A stretch of 64,000 nucleotides of DNA, from IMG/VR virus record IMGVR_UViG_3300024306_000021, positions 1 through 64,000 of that record; one strand, written 5' to 3'. Of the stretch, positions 57,993 through 63,888 are shown in pieces. Origin of the DNA: a virus. The translations under genes and the position numbers were made by a program. The notes under the pieces are model-generated. The model was not told the origin of the DNA. It saw only the letters and a program-made list of their open reading frames with translations, and made no database searches. Positions within the stretch are counted from its first letter, which is position 1, and the number at the start of each line of letters is the position of its first letter.

Positions 57993-58103
57993 TGGTGTGG
58001 CCGGTAGGATTCGAACCTACAAAGACGGCGGCTATGCCTGTGTCCCTTTCCCGAATGCGTTTCACAACGGATTGGAGGTCTGCCATATTCCACTCACGGC
58101 CAC
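57993..58103 (-). tRNA. tRNA-like gene, anticodon uncertain
   Basis: A 111-nt element with a perfect 7-bp acceptor (GTGGCCG/CGGCCAC), a canonical T arm (GTAGG-TTCGAAT-CCTAC), encoded CCA and a Leu-like D-arm sequence (GTGGAATATGGCAGAC). It is about 20 nt longer than a class II tRNA. The middle folds as CCAAT...ATT(C)GG enclosing CCGTTGTGAAACGC instead of a 7-nt loop. The loop contains U-GUG-A, but a His tRNA should have C73 and G-1 and this has A73. A GAC/GTC variable-arm hairpin follows. Confidence 0.6.
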
Positions 58104-58109
58104 AAATTT

Positions 58110-58138
58110 AGTATAGCAGGAAAGTATTTAAAGTACAA
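58110..58138 (-). promoter_or_regulatory. Promoter of the tRNA-like gene
   Basis: TATACT (58110-58115) lies 17 nt after TTGTAC (58133-58138) on the minus strand, placing the start at the tRNA 5' end. A second option uses TTGACT (58148-58153), right after the terminator T-run, with TAAATA (58125-58130). Confidence 0.55.
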
Positions 58139-58151
58139 CGGTATTTTAGTC

Positions 58152-58184
58152 AAAAAAAAGCCCTAATCGCTTAGGGCCTTTTTT
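58152..58184. terminator. Bidirectional rho-independent terminator
   Basis: GCCCTAA (58160-58166) pairs with TTAGGGC (58171-58177) around TCGC, flanked by runs of A and T on both sides. It ends the pqqA-like transcript on the minus strand, starting within 10 nt of its stop codon. Confidence 0.9.
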
Positions 58185-58186
58185 GG

Positions 58187-58258
58187 TTATCGATTCATCA
58201 CGTACATAGTGATTTCGAAACCATATCGCATTTCAACTGCTTCTGGTTTGGTCCACAT
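58187..58258 (-). CDS. pqqA: PqqA-like PQQ precursor peptide, 23 aa
   Basis: A 23-codon frame encoding MWTKPEAVEMRYGFEITMY plus four residues ending NR. PqqA of Klebsiella and pseudomonads is also 22-24 aa, with W-x-K-P near the start and a G-(F/L)-E-V-T-x-Y core. Glu15 and Tyr19, the two residues cross-linked by PqqE to build pyrroloquinoline quinone, are at the same positions here. AAAGGAGAATATT precedes the ATG. It is monocistronic, with its own promoter and terminator. The other pqq genes are not in the window, so host PqqB-E would be required (inference). Confidence 0.85.
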   Translation of the reverse strand: MWTKPEAVEMRYGFEITMYVMNR

Positions 58259-58276
58259 AATATTCTCCTTTATGAA

Positions 58277-58327
58277 ACATACTTGTGTACAGTATGTATC
58301 GTAATATTACAGGAAAACCAACTTCAA
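58277..58327 (-). promoter_or_regulatory. pqqA promoter and palindromic operator-like repeat
   Basis: TTGAAG (58322-58327) and TACGAT (58298-58303) with an 18-nt spacer form a candidate promoter on the minus strand. A perfect ACATACT-N7-AGTATGT repeat (58277-58297) covers the expected start point, so it could be an operator or a 5' RNA hairpin. Confidence 0.5.
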
Positions 58328-58360
58328 AAACATAGTGAAAATCATGAAAATGATATAAAG

Positions 58361-58386
58361 GAAATAGCGACTCTCGCCGCTATTTC
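58361..58386 (-). terminator. Hairpin terminator after the barrel protein gene
   Basis: GAAATAGCG (58361-58369) and CGCTATTTC (58378-58386) form a 9-bp stem, 7 nt after the stop. The following CCTTTATAT is only partly T-rich, so termination may be incomplete. Confidence 0.55.
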
Positions 58387-58392
58387 AGTTAA

Positions 58393-59070
58393 TTAGAAAG
58401 AAACCTTAAGTCCCATTTCTACACCATTGTCAGTGACATTGAAACCGCTGTCTAGGTTACGGTAGACATTGGCATAGATGGCCTGATTCTGCGTGTAGTT
58501 GAAAGTCATACCAGTGCCGATTTGGTGGCTCTGATAGTTGTTGGTAGTGTCGAACGCATTACGATAACGATATTGAGCAGCGTTCAATGTGATCGAGTCG
58601 GTCAGCTTATAGTCTGCGCCAGCACGAGCAACATAGTAAGAAAAGTTATTGCCATCGGTATAACGTTCACCGACACCTAAACTTCCCTTGACAGATACAG
58701 GACCCATTGGCAGCTTGTAGCCGCCGATGACTTCGATGTTCTGCTTGATAGCACCATTGTTTGGTTGTGTTTGGCTGGTTTGGAAATTACCACCAACAAA
58801 CGCACCACCGCCGATGTTACGCTCAACAGCTACCTTATAGGCATACTTGTTAGCGGTGTCGTAAACACCGTCATTAGATTCCATTCCGAATCCAAGAGCG
58901 ATAGTGGTATCAGCACTGGCTACTTGTACTGGTTTTTCAGTAGGCACTGCTGATACGACTGGAGCAGCCGCAGCAGGCTCAGTCTTCTTCTTCTTTGGTA
59001 GATCAGCAGCGATACCGGCAGACGCCAGTGCGATAACTGCTACCGCAGACAGTAGTAAAGTTTTCTTCAT
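58393..59070 (-). CDS. Phage-encoded outer-membrane beta-barrel protein
   Basis: A 225-aa protein with a clear Sec signal peptide (MKKTLLLSAVAVIALASAGIA, cleavage before ADLPKKKK). A Pro/Ala/Lys linker leads to about eight amphipathic beta-strands with alternating aromatics (YAYKVAVERNIGGGAFVGGN; IYANVYRNLDSGFNV). It ends in VSF, the C-terminal Phe signal for BAM assembly. The ADLPKKK start resembles alphaproteobacterial porin-like OMPs. It could change surface properties or block superinfection. It has its own promoter and a structured leader. Confidence 0.8.
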   Translation of the reverse strand: MKKTLLLSAVAVIALASAGIAADLPKKKKTEPAAAAPVVSAVPTEKPVQVASADTTIALGFGMESNDGVYDTANKYAYKVAVERNIGGGAFVGGNFQTSQTQPNNGAIKQNIEVIGGYKLPMGPVSVKGSLGVGERYTDGNNFSYYVARAGADYKLTDSITLNAAQYRYRNAFDTTNNYQSHQIGTGMTFNYTQNQAIYANVYRNLDSGFNVTDNGVEMGLKVSF

Positions 59071-59087
59071 TTTACTTCCTCTAGTTG

Positions 59088-59136
59088 CTATAGTCCTTGA
59101 CTATAGAATATTGACACGCATAGCAGTATTGCTATG
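59088..59136 (-). promoter_or_regulatory. Double hairpin in the barrel protein leader
   Basis: CTATAGTC-CTT-GACTATAG (59088-59106, 8-bp stem) and CATAGCA-GTAT-TGCTATG (59119-59136, 7-bp stem) lie one after the other in the 5' UTR. The first ends 18 nt before the ATG at 59070 and leaves GAGGAAG free. Such leaders stabilise ompA-type mRNAs. Confidence 0.65.
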
Positions 59137-59145
59137 GAGTAATGT

Positions 59146-59174
59146 ATTATAGTGTGACTGTAAATCTAGTCCAA
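59146..59174 (-). promoter_or_regulatory. Promoter of the barrel protein gene
   Basis: Consensus TATAAT (59146-59151), 17 nt after TTGGAC (59169-59174), on the minus strand. A late octamer GATAAATA (59176-59183) lies just above it, so early and late expression are both possible. Confidence 0.6.
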
Positions 59175-59178
59175 CTAT

Positions 59179-59373
59179 TTATCTTACCAAACCGCTCTTA
59201 GCCTGTTCAATTGCTCTAGCGATTCGTTCTTGCTCCAGGCGAAAGTCTTCGTCTGTGCGAGATTCTTTAGGCGGGGTCTGGCCCGGACCATATGTAGGCC
59301 AACTTTTTCCTACACTTATATAGTCCGGACTTCTCCCTGTGCTTTTATAGACTCTGATACGTTTTACATTCAT
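59179..59373 (-). CDS. Small basic protein, 64 aa
   Basis: Basic, with VKRIRVYKSTGRSPDYISVG, a Pro/Gly-rich middle (GPGQTPPKES) and a charged helix (EDFRLEQERIARAIEQAK). Its ATG overlaps the ahpD stop (ATGA), so it is part of the AhpC operon. Not recognised. Confidence 0.6.
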   Translation of the reverse strand: MNVKRIRVYKSTGRSPDYISVGKSWPTYGPGQTPPKESRTDEDFRLEQERIARAIEQAKSGLVR

Positions 59374-59885
59374 GAATTTAATACTCTTGCCACTGATGTA
59401 ATTACTGCGGCAATGCGTCCTATGTCTCGAAGTTGTTCTACTGTGTAGCCTTCCTTCTTGAGTGTTTCATAGTGCGCCTTGACGCAGAAATGACATTTGC
59501 CTACGATACTGGCAGCAAGGCTATATGATTCAAAACGAGCCTTGGTAGTACCGCCGTGGCTGGCAATAGCATTCATGCGTAGCTGTGCTGGCAAACCTTT
59601 GAGGTTTGCATCATCAGCCATTTCAACATATGGATACCATACGTTATTCTGTGCCATGATAGCGGCAGCAGTCAACGCAGCATCGCGCTCAACAGTGTCT
59701 TCAATCCCAGACTGAATGAATGTAACCAGCTTTCCATTGCCGGTAGCCATGGCTGCGGCGAGTGCGCAACCGTTTGCCTCGATTGGATCCAATGTGCTGC
59801 GATTAATAACCGCGTCCAGATTAAGTCTAGTGTCTTTGGCATAATCTGGCAATGCCTCTTTGATTTGATCTACCCATGTTGTCAT
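59370..59885 (-). CDS. ahpD: AhpD-like alkylhydroperoxidase
   Basis: 171 aa, close to mycobacterial AhpD (177). The catalytic set Glu119, Cys131, Cys134 and His138 (ESYSLAASIVGKCHFCVKAH) matches the Glu118-Cys130-Cys133-His137 relay of that enzyme. AhpD reduces AhpC or acts as a weak peroxidase. It is transcribed after ahpC and an SGNH hydrolase gene, overlapping the latter by ATGA. It is one of the few phage AhpD calls I know of. Confidence 0.88.
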   Translation of the reverse strand: MTTWVDQIKEALPDYAKDTRLNLDAVINRSTLDPIEANGCALAAAMATGNGKLVTFIQSGIEDTVERDAALTAAAIMAQNNVWYPYVEMADDANLKGLPAQLRMNAIASHGGTTKARFESYSLAASIVGKCHFCVKAHYETLKKEGYTVEQLRDIGRIAAVITSVARVLNS

Positions 59886-60289
59886 TTTAGTGTCTCTGCT
59901 ATTTCTTTGTAACCTTTGCCTGTAGGATGTACGCCGTCTTTAGAAAGAGTGCGGATCGGTAGGACAGTATCGCCATACCTACCCGCAACCTTTTGTACGA
60001 TCGCTTGTACATCTGGTTTGATAGCAGGAAGGATCCAGTAAACGTGTTTAGCGATTACCTTTTCTCTGATAGCAAGTATTTCCTTTTCTGTGTTGACACC
60101 TTTGTGATCGTTCGAACCTAGACTGATCACAACAAACTTATATTCCATTCCGTCCAGTGCCGGACGATCGCTGAATTGTTTGTTCCATTGCCAACTGTTG
60201 ATGCCACCTTTGGCCATTTCAACACAACCAGGTCTAGCCTGGATAGTACCTACTGCTATGCTGTCACCTAATATCAAACACTCAAGCAT
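59882..60289 (-). CDS. SGNH/GDSL hydrolase, 135 aa
   Basis: A short SGNH-fold hydrolase. Block I is ILGDSIAVG (Ser10), block II has a Gly in KGGINSW, block III is SLGSNDHKG (Asn60) and block V is KDGVHPTGKG (Asp118, His121). All catalytic residues are present. Possible substrates are acyl esters of lipids or glycans. At 135 aa it is near the minimum size. AGGTGAACC precedes the ATG; it lies between ahpC and ahpD. Confidence 0.85.
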   Translation of the reverse strand: MLECLILGDSIAVGTIQARPGCVEMAKGGINSWQWNKQFSDRPALDGMEYKFVVISLGSNDHKGVNTEKEILAIREKVIAKHVYWILPAIKPDVQAIVQKVAGRYGDTVLPIRTLSKDGVHPTGKGYKEIAETLK

Positions 60290-60299
60290 GGTTCACCTA

Positions 60300-60839
60300 T
60301 TAAAGAGTTTCGCCACCAACCTTACGATTACATGCGCACAACTCGCCAGTTTGGAGAGCGTCGAGGATACGTAGAGTTTCCTCTGGGCTACGACCAACGT
60401 TCAAGTTGTTAACAGTAACGTGTTGGATCTCATTGTTTGGATCAACAATGAAAGTGGCACGAAGTGCGGCACCTGCTGGAGCATAAAATACACCAAGCTG
60501 TTCGATCAAACTGTTTTCGCCACGCTGTGTATCAGCAAACTGTGTGTGAGTAATCTTCTTGAGATCTTCGTGTGCGTTCTGCCAAGCTACCTTACAGAAC
60601 TCATTGTCTGTTGAACCAGTTAGCAATACAGCATCACGGTCTTCGAAATCTTTAGACAATTTGTCGTAGGCTACGATTTCAGTAGGACATACGAATGTAA
60701 AGTCCTTTGGGTAATACACGATTACTTTCCACTTGCCTGGAAATGATTCGTGTGTGATATCGAAGAAAGCATCTTCGGGTTGACCAGGCTTGACGCCAGT
60801 GATCACAAATGGGTCTAGTTTATTACCAACGGTTTTCAT
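60300..60839 (-). CDS. ahpC: AhpC-type 2-Cys peroxiredoxin
   Basis: A 179-aa thioredoxin-fold peroxidase that reduces peroxides. KDFTFVCPTEIVAYDKL contains peroxidatic Cys51 with its Thr and Glu partners, followed by the GSTDNEF and VDPNNEIQHVTVNNLNVGR segments. Near the C-terminus GELCACNR gives Cys168 and Cys170, the double-Cys arrangement of AhpC enzymes that pair with AhpD. An AhpD is in the same operon. It has its own early promoter and AAGGAGAAAAT ribosome site. Confidence 0.95.
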   Translation of the reverse strand: MKTVGNKLDPFVITGVKPGQPEDAFFDITHESFPGKWKVIVYYPKDFTFVCPTEIVAYDKLSKDFEDRDAVLLTGSTDNEFCKVAWQNAHEDLKKITHTQFADTQRGENSLIEQLGVFYAPAGAALRATFIVDPNNEIQHVTVNNLNVGRSPEETLRILDALQTGELCACNRKVGGETL

Positions 60840-60891
60840 ATTTTCTCCTTGTGTGTGTTAAAACCTGATAGAACTTTTGCTCTATACAGTT

Positions 60892-60921
60892 ATTATATAG
60901 TCTATTAAAAACCTAAATCAA
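60892..60921 (-). promoter_or_regulatory. Early promoter of the ahpC operon
   Basis: Minus strand TTGATT (60916-60921), 18 nt, TATAAT (60892-60897). The -35 hexamer is exactly the 6-nt loop of the terminator that ends the operon above. A leader of about 46 nt precedes the ATG. Confidence 0.7.
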
Positions 60922-60930
60922 TAGGTTTTT
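60907..60930 (-). terminator. Rho-independent terminator above ahpC
   Basis: AAAAACCTA and TAGGTTTTT (60907-60915 with 60922-60930) form a 9-bp stem ending in T residues on the minus strand. It ends the transcript of the 73-aa gene. Confidence 0.75.
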
Positions 60931-60950
60931 TCTAAAAATATTTCTATGAG

Positions 60951-60973
60951 CGTTATTGAAAAAATCAATAACG
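60951..60973 (-). terminator. Hairpin immediately after the 73-aa gene
   Basis: CGTTATTGA (60951-60959) pairs with TCAATAACG (60965-60973), 2 nt after the stop. The T-run is in the loop, not the tail, so it may be a processing or stabilising hairpin before the true terminator 20 nt on. Confidence 0.5.
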
Positions 60974-60975
60974 TA

Positions 60976-61197
60976 TTATTGGCTGTCTACGGCTTTGACG
61001 GCTAGTTCTTGCCAAATCGCGACATCTTCTACATCTGGACCAAATATTGAACCGTAACTGAGACCTACGGTTTTTTCTAAAAGTACAGACTTGGACTCAC
61101 TATTAGTTACCTTGAGCAGACCAGTACGTTCGTCGATCCTGGTAACTTCACAATCATATATGCTGTCTAGTGTTGAATTCCATATTAGGTTAGACAT
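60976..61197 (-). CDS. Small phage protein, 73 aa
   Basis: A beta-rich sequence (DCEVTRIDERTGLLKVTNSE; FGPDVEDVAIWQELAVKAVD) without a recognised family, similar in layout to small phage SH3-like proteins. It overlaps the upstream membrane gene by 8 nt and is followed by two hairpins, showing that it ends the transcript. Confidence 0.65.
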   Translation of the reverse strand: MSNLIWNSTLDSIYDCEVTRIDERTGLLKVTNSESKSVLLEKTVGLSYGSIFGPDVEDVAIWQELAVKAVDSQ

Positions 61198-61414
61198 TTT
61201 TCTTTTCCTTTTCCTGTTCTATTTGTATCAGTTCTTCTTGTGTAACAAATCTTACTGTAGGAAATAATCCGTGTTGTGTATAGAAAAATGTAACTGGTTT
61301 CCAAAATCTGTGGATCAAATTATTAATGACGATAACAGCCGCCATGATAACAACTACGCCTAACGAAAACAGTACGCAACCGGCTAACCAAACAGCCAGT
61401 GAATTCATGTCCAT
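61190..61414 (-). CDS. Small membrane protein, 74 aa
   Basis: Residues about 8-34 form one transmembrane helix (LAGCVLFSLGVVVIMAAVIV), followed by a cytoplasmic tail with TQEELIQIEQEKEKK. AAAGG precedes the ATG at 61414; a second ATG two codons in is an alternative. The strong early promoter points to an early role such as superinfection exclusion, though this is unproven. Confidence 0.65.
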   Translation of the reverse strand: MDMNSLAVWLAGCVLFSLGVVVIMAAVIVINNLIHRFWKPVTFFYTQHGLFPTVRFVTQEELIQIEQEKEKKNV

Positions 61415-61442
61415 AATAAAACCTTTGTAACTTTATTAGACT

Positions 61443-61471
61443 AGTGTACTATCTGTTAGTTAGCCTGTCAA
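61443..61471 (-). promoter_or_regulatory. Early sigma70-type promoter
   Basis: Minus strand TTGACA (61466-61471), 17 nt, TACACT (61443-61448). It overlaps the 3' end of the GATase-like gene and drives the 74-aa and 73-aa genes. Confidence 0.7.
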
Positions 61472-62093
61472 CAAAATCAAGCAGTAATTGGTGATGAACA
61501 CCGTTATGATATTTGCCTTTCATCCAGCTCTGTAATTCAAACCAGTGTGGTTCGCTTTCAGGGTGACACCCGATGACTCCTATACGATTTTGTATGATAG
61601 CCATAGGATCACCGTTGCTGTATGTGGCTATGGTTTGGAATTTATTTCTATTGCCTACTAGTGCGCAGCCATCGTAGAAATACATATTGGTTTTTTGACC
61701 GTTCCAAACTACGGGCATATTTTTTGGGTGAGGCCTTCTTGTGTCTGTGTTTGGGCGTGTGATATATTGTTCAGCATCTACATCTTCTAGTATATCAAAA
61801 TATCTGCTGCCAGCCCAATAGGCGCCCATACATATGCCCAAATAATATCCGCCGTTGTCTATAAATTCTTTGACTCGTTCACCGTTTTCTTTGAAAAGTT
61901 TGAAGAAGCTGTCGGAATCACCTATGCCTCCGGGCATGGCGATTATATCGACATCGTCGAAGAAGTCATCTTCTAGACTGTGTTTGCTGAAAATTTTGAA
62001 ATCGTAATGTGGGCTTAGGGCCCTGATCATGCCGTTGCCGCATTGAATCGAACATTTTGGGTGGCTGAGAAAAAGAGCTATACGTTTGCGCAT
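61449..62093 (-). CDS. Class I glutamine amidotransferase-like (BPL_N/DJ-1) protein
   Basis: A 214-aa GATase1-fold protein. MPGGIGDSDSFFKLF and then GGYYLGICMGAYWAG hold the nucleophile elbow with Cys88. The closing part VIGCHPESEPHWFEL holds a candidate catalytic His-Glu pair. This resembles the biotin-protein-ligase N-domain group rather than PfpI. ATG at 62093 (GGTGGATTT) is preferred to 62123. A late octamer lies at 62127, and a GGACG/CGTCC hairpin starts at the predicted RNA 5' end. Substrate unknown. Confidence 0.75.
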   Translation of the reverse strand: MRKRIALFLSHPKCSIQCGNGMIRALSPHYDFKIFSKHSLEDDFFDDVDIIAMPGGIGDSDSFFKLFKENGERVKEFIDNGGYYLGICMGAYWAGSRYFDILEDVDAEQYITRPNTDTRRPHPKNMPVVWNGQKTNMYFYDGCALVGNRNKFQTIATYSNGDPMAIIQNRIGVIGCHPESEPHWFELQSWMKGKYHNGVHHQLLLDFVDRLTNR

Positions 62094-62126
62094 AAATCCA
62101 CCAATCAAGGACGCTCCGTCCAAAGT

Positions 62127-62134
62127 TATTTATC
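62127..62134 (-). promoter_or_regulatory. T4-type late promoter GATAAATA
   Basis: It is placed 34 nt before the ATG at 62093. The expected transcript begins about 62121, exactly at a GGACG-GAG-CGTCC hairpin (62109-62121 in plus coordinates), as in the queD leader. Confidence 0.6.
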
Positions 62135-62177
62135 TGAGGTATGATTTAGTATAGCACACGCCAAAATTTAAAACGAG

Positions 62178-62729
62178 CTAAGAATAATCGTAGTTCACCA
62201 TAATCCCCCAGCTTTCTTCCAAACGTTTTGGACTAGAATCGGCTGCGAAATTAACACCAGCTAAACGAGCACCATTGCCCAAATGGAAACGAGCTACAGG
62301 ATCTTTACGAGCTTGTATGTATTCTCTAATTTCTTCTTCTGTGGGCATTTCGACGAAATTTTTCCTGAGGCTAGGGATTGGGCTTAGAGTGTAAAGTTGT
62401 TCTACACCTTGAGATTTACAGTATGCGATAGCCTGATTGATGATATCGGCTCCGACACTGCCTGCTGCTCCAGGCAAACGGAATACGGTATAGAACATAG
62501 CTACCATTTTCTGTTGGCTAGGGCTAAGGATATCAGTCATTGATTTGTTAATATGATCTGATAGTTTGGCACAGACCATAGCTACCGGAGTGCCTTCTGG
62601 TGCGAAAGCAAACACAGTTCGACCATCGATCAAACGATCATGTATAGGTATATCGGGATGTACGGGATCATTTTTCAAAAGGTCTAACCATTCTTGATTA
62701 AACCTGAGGTCATCAAGGCCAAGCAGCAT
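62178..62729 (-). CDS. Malonyl-CoA decarboxylase-like GNAT domain protein
   Basis: A 183-aa protein resembling the C-terminal catalytic (GNAT-fold) part of malonyl-CoA decarboxylase. VEQLYTLSPIPSLRKNF is followed by DPVARFHLGNGARLAGVNFA and DSSPKRLEESWGIMVNYDYS, matching the family pattern TLSPIPGF, FHLxNGA, W-AD-S and GLMVNY. The helical N-domain of full enzymes is missing. It may decarboxylate or acylate another substrate. It has a late promoter. Confidence 0.7.
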   Translation of the reverse strand: MLLGLDDLRFNQEWLDLLKNDPVHPDIPIHDRLIDGRTVFAFAPEGTPVAMVCAKLSDHINKSMTDILSPSQQKMVAMFYTVFRLPGAAGSVGADIINQAIAYCKSQGVEQLYTLSPIPSLRKNFVEMPTEEEIREYIQARKDPVARFHLGNGARLAGVNFAADSSPKRLEESWGIMVNYDYS

Positions 62730-62753
62730 TTTATTTCTCCAGGATTATATGCG

Positions 62754-62761
62754 TATTTATT
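62754..62761 (-). promoter_or_regulatory. Late promoter AATAAATA with nearby TTGACT
   Basis: The minus-strand octamer lies 25 nt before the ATG at 62729. TTGACT (62776-62781) lies 16 nt above the TAAATA hexamer and touches the terminator T-run, so host polymerase might also use the site. Confidence 0.6.
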
Positions 62762-62779
62762 GATTTCCAAAAAAAAGTC

Positions 62780-62806
62780 AAAAAAAAAGGACCCTAGGGT
62801 CCTTTT
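62780..62806 (-). terminator. Rho-independent terminator after the kinase gene
   Basis: A perfect AAAAGGACCCTAGGGTCCTT palindrome (62785-62806) is followed on the minus strand by nine T residues. It overlaps the last codon of the P-loop kinase gene. Confidence 0.88.
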
Positions 62807-63269
62807 ATTGAGCGTACCAAATTTCTTTAAATCCTTCTTCCTCAGTTGGATCTTCCCATCCGTCGATCATGCTAGTAATAACGTGTTCGGGAATTTCTTT
62901 ACCAGGTCGACTCATCAGCCGACGCATGAGTTCTGTATGCTCGGGTGTACGGAATACTACAGCAATATGCTCATATTCTGGCAACATATTGAATTTTCGG
63001 GCACGACTTTTGACAGTAGTACTAGTCTGATCCCAAATAATATCTATACCATCTTGACGGCATTTGACAACATGATCAGCCATTAGCTTTACTGCTACAG
63101 GCATGTATTCAGTAAAAACTTCTGAATAAGTTTTTCCCATTCGTTTTGCGTAATCTTCTACCCATGCATCGGTGGATACAATACTACAATCTTTGGCCCA
63201 CTCTTGATTGGAAACCCAGGTAGATTTTCCACTACCTGGGACTCCGATAAGTTGATAACATTTTGGCAT
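62805..63269 (-). CDS. P-loop polynucleotide kinase-like protein, 154 aa
   Basis: An AAA_33/PNK-type kinase: YQLIGVPGSGKSTWVSNQ (Walker A, residues about 5-22), the SIVSTDAWVEDYA lid region, DIIWDQTSTTVKSR and a conserved Arg in VVFRTPEHTELMRRLMSR. T4 PNK 5'-kinase domains have the same order. Substrate could be RNA or DNA 5'-OH or a small molecule. It starts at the phosphoesterase stop (TAATG), so the two proteins may act together. Confidence 0.85.
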   Translation of the reverse strand: MPKCYQLIGVPGSGKSTWVSNQEWAKDCSIVSTDAWVEDYAKRMGKTYSEVFTEYMPVAVKLMADHVVKCRQDGIDIIWDQTSTTVKSRARKFNMLPEYEHIAVVFRTPEHTELMRRLMSRPGKEIPEHVITSMIDGWEDPTEEEGFKEIWYAQ

Positions 63270-63874
63270 TACATCTCCGGACCGTTGCCGTTTCGAAATC
63301 CAACACTTCCACCTTCTGCTTCGATGTTCTTGATAACATCTTCAAACAATATAGGCGCAAAGTCCGGAGTCTGTTCTACGCAGACGCAATGATAACGAAC
63401 ATCGTTTTCCTCGCTGTACAAGATTTCTCCTGTGCGAGCATCAACGCCACGAGCTTTCTTAACGCGGTTTGCGTGTAAGTGTCCGTGAATGTTAACACCA
63501 AAACGTCCCAAGCTGTCACTGTGTACAGGAATATGGCTTAAGATCATCCCGTTCATAACATGATATGCTCGTAACTCACGGAAGTACTGTCTGTACTCGT
63601 CGTCACGGAAGATATCGTGGTTACCACGGATCAAGACCTTGTCACCGTTCAACCGAGCCAATGTCTTCATTGCCTTGCGGTTTATAACCACGTCGCCTAA
63701 ATGATAGACCTTGTCCGTGGGCTTGACACGTTCGTTCCAAGCCTTGACCATAGCTTCATCCATTTCGTCTGGATCAGTCCATGGACGCAACTTTGTAACA
63801 CCGTCGTTACGTGTGAAGCGGCACACACCTGCGTGACCAAAGTGCGTATCGCTAACTAAAAATACACTAGGCAT
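63269..63874 (-). CDS. Calcineurin-like metallophosphoesterase, 201 aa
   Basis: The metal motifs run in order: DTHFGHAG (D-x-H), HLGDVV (GD), RGNHDIF (GNHD), LSHIPVH (H) and HGHLHANR (GHxH). It cleaves phosphomono- or diesters. Upstream of a PNK-like kinase, the pair resembles the kinase and phosphatase modules of bacterial Pnkp that heal RNA ends (inference). AAAGGAGGGCACA precedes the ATG. The C-terminal 30 residues are unusual. Confidence 0.9.
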   Translation of the reverse strand: MPSVFLVSDTHFGHAGVCRFTRNDGVTKLRPWTDPDEMDEAMVKAWNERVKPTDKVYHLGDVVINRKAMKTLARLNGDKVLIRGNHDIFRDDEYRQYFRELRAYHVMNGMILSHIPVHSDSLGRFGVNIHGHLHANRVKKARGVDARTGEILYSEENDVRYHCVCVEQTPDFAPILFEDVIKNIEAEGGSVGFRNGNGPEM

Positions 63875-63888
63875 TGTGCCCTCCTTTC

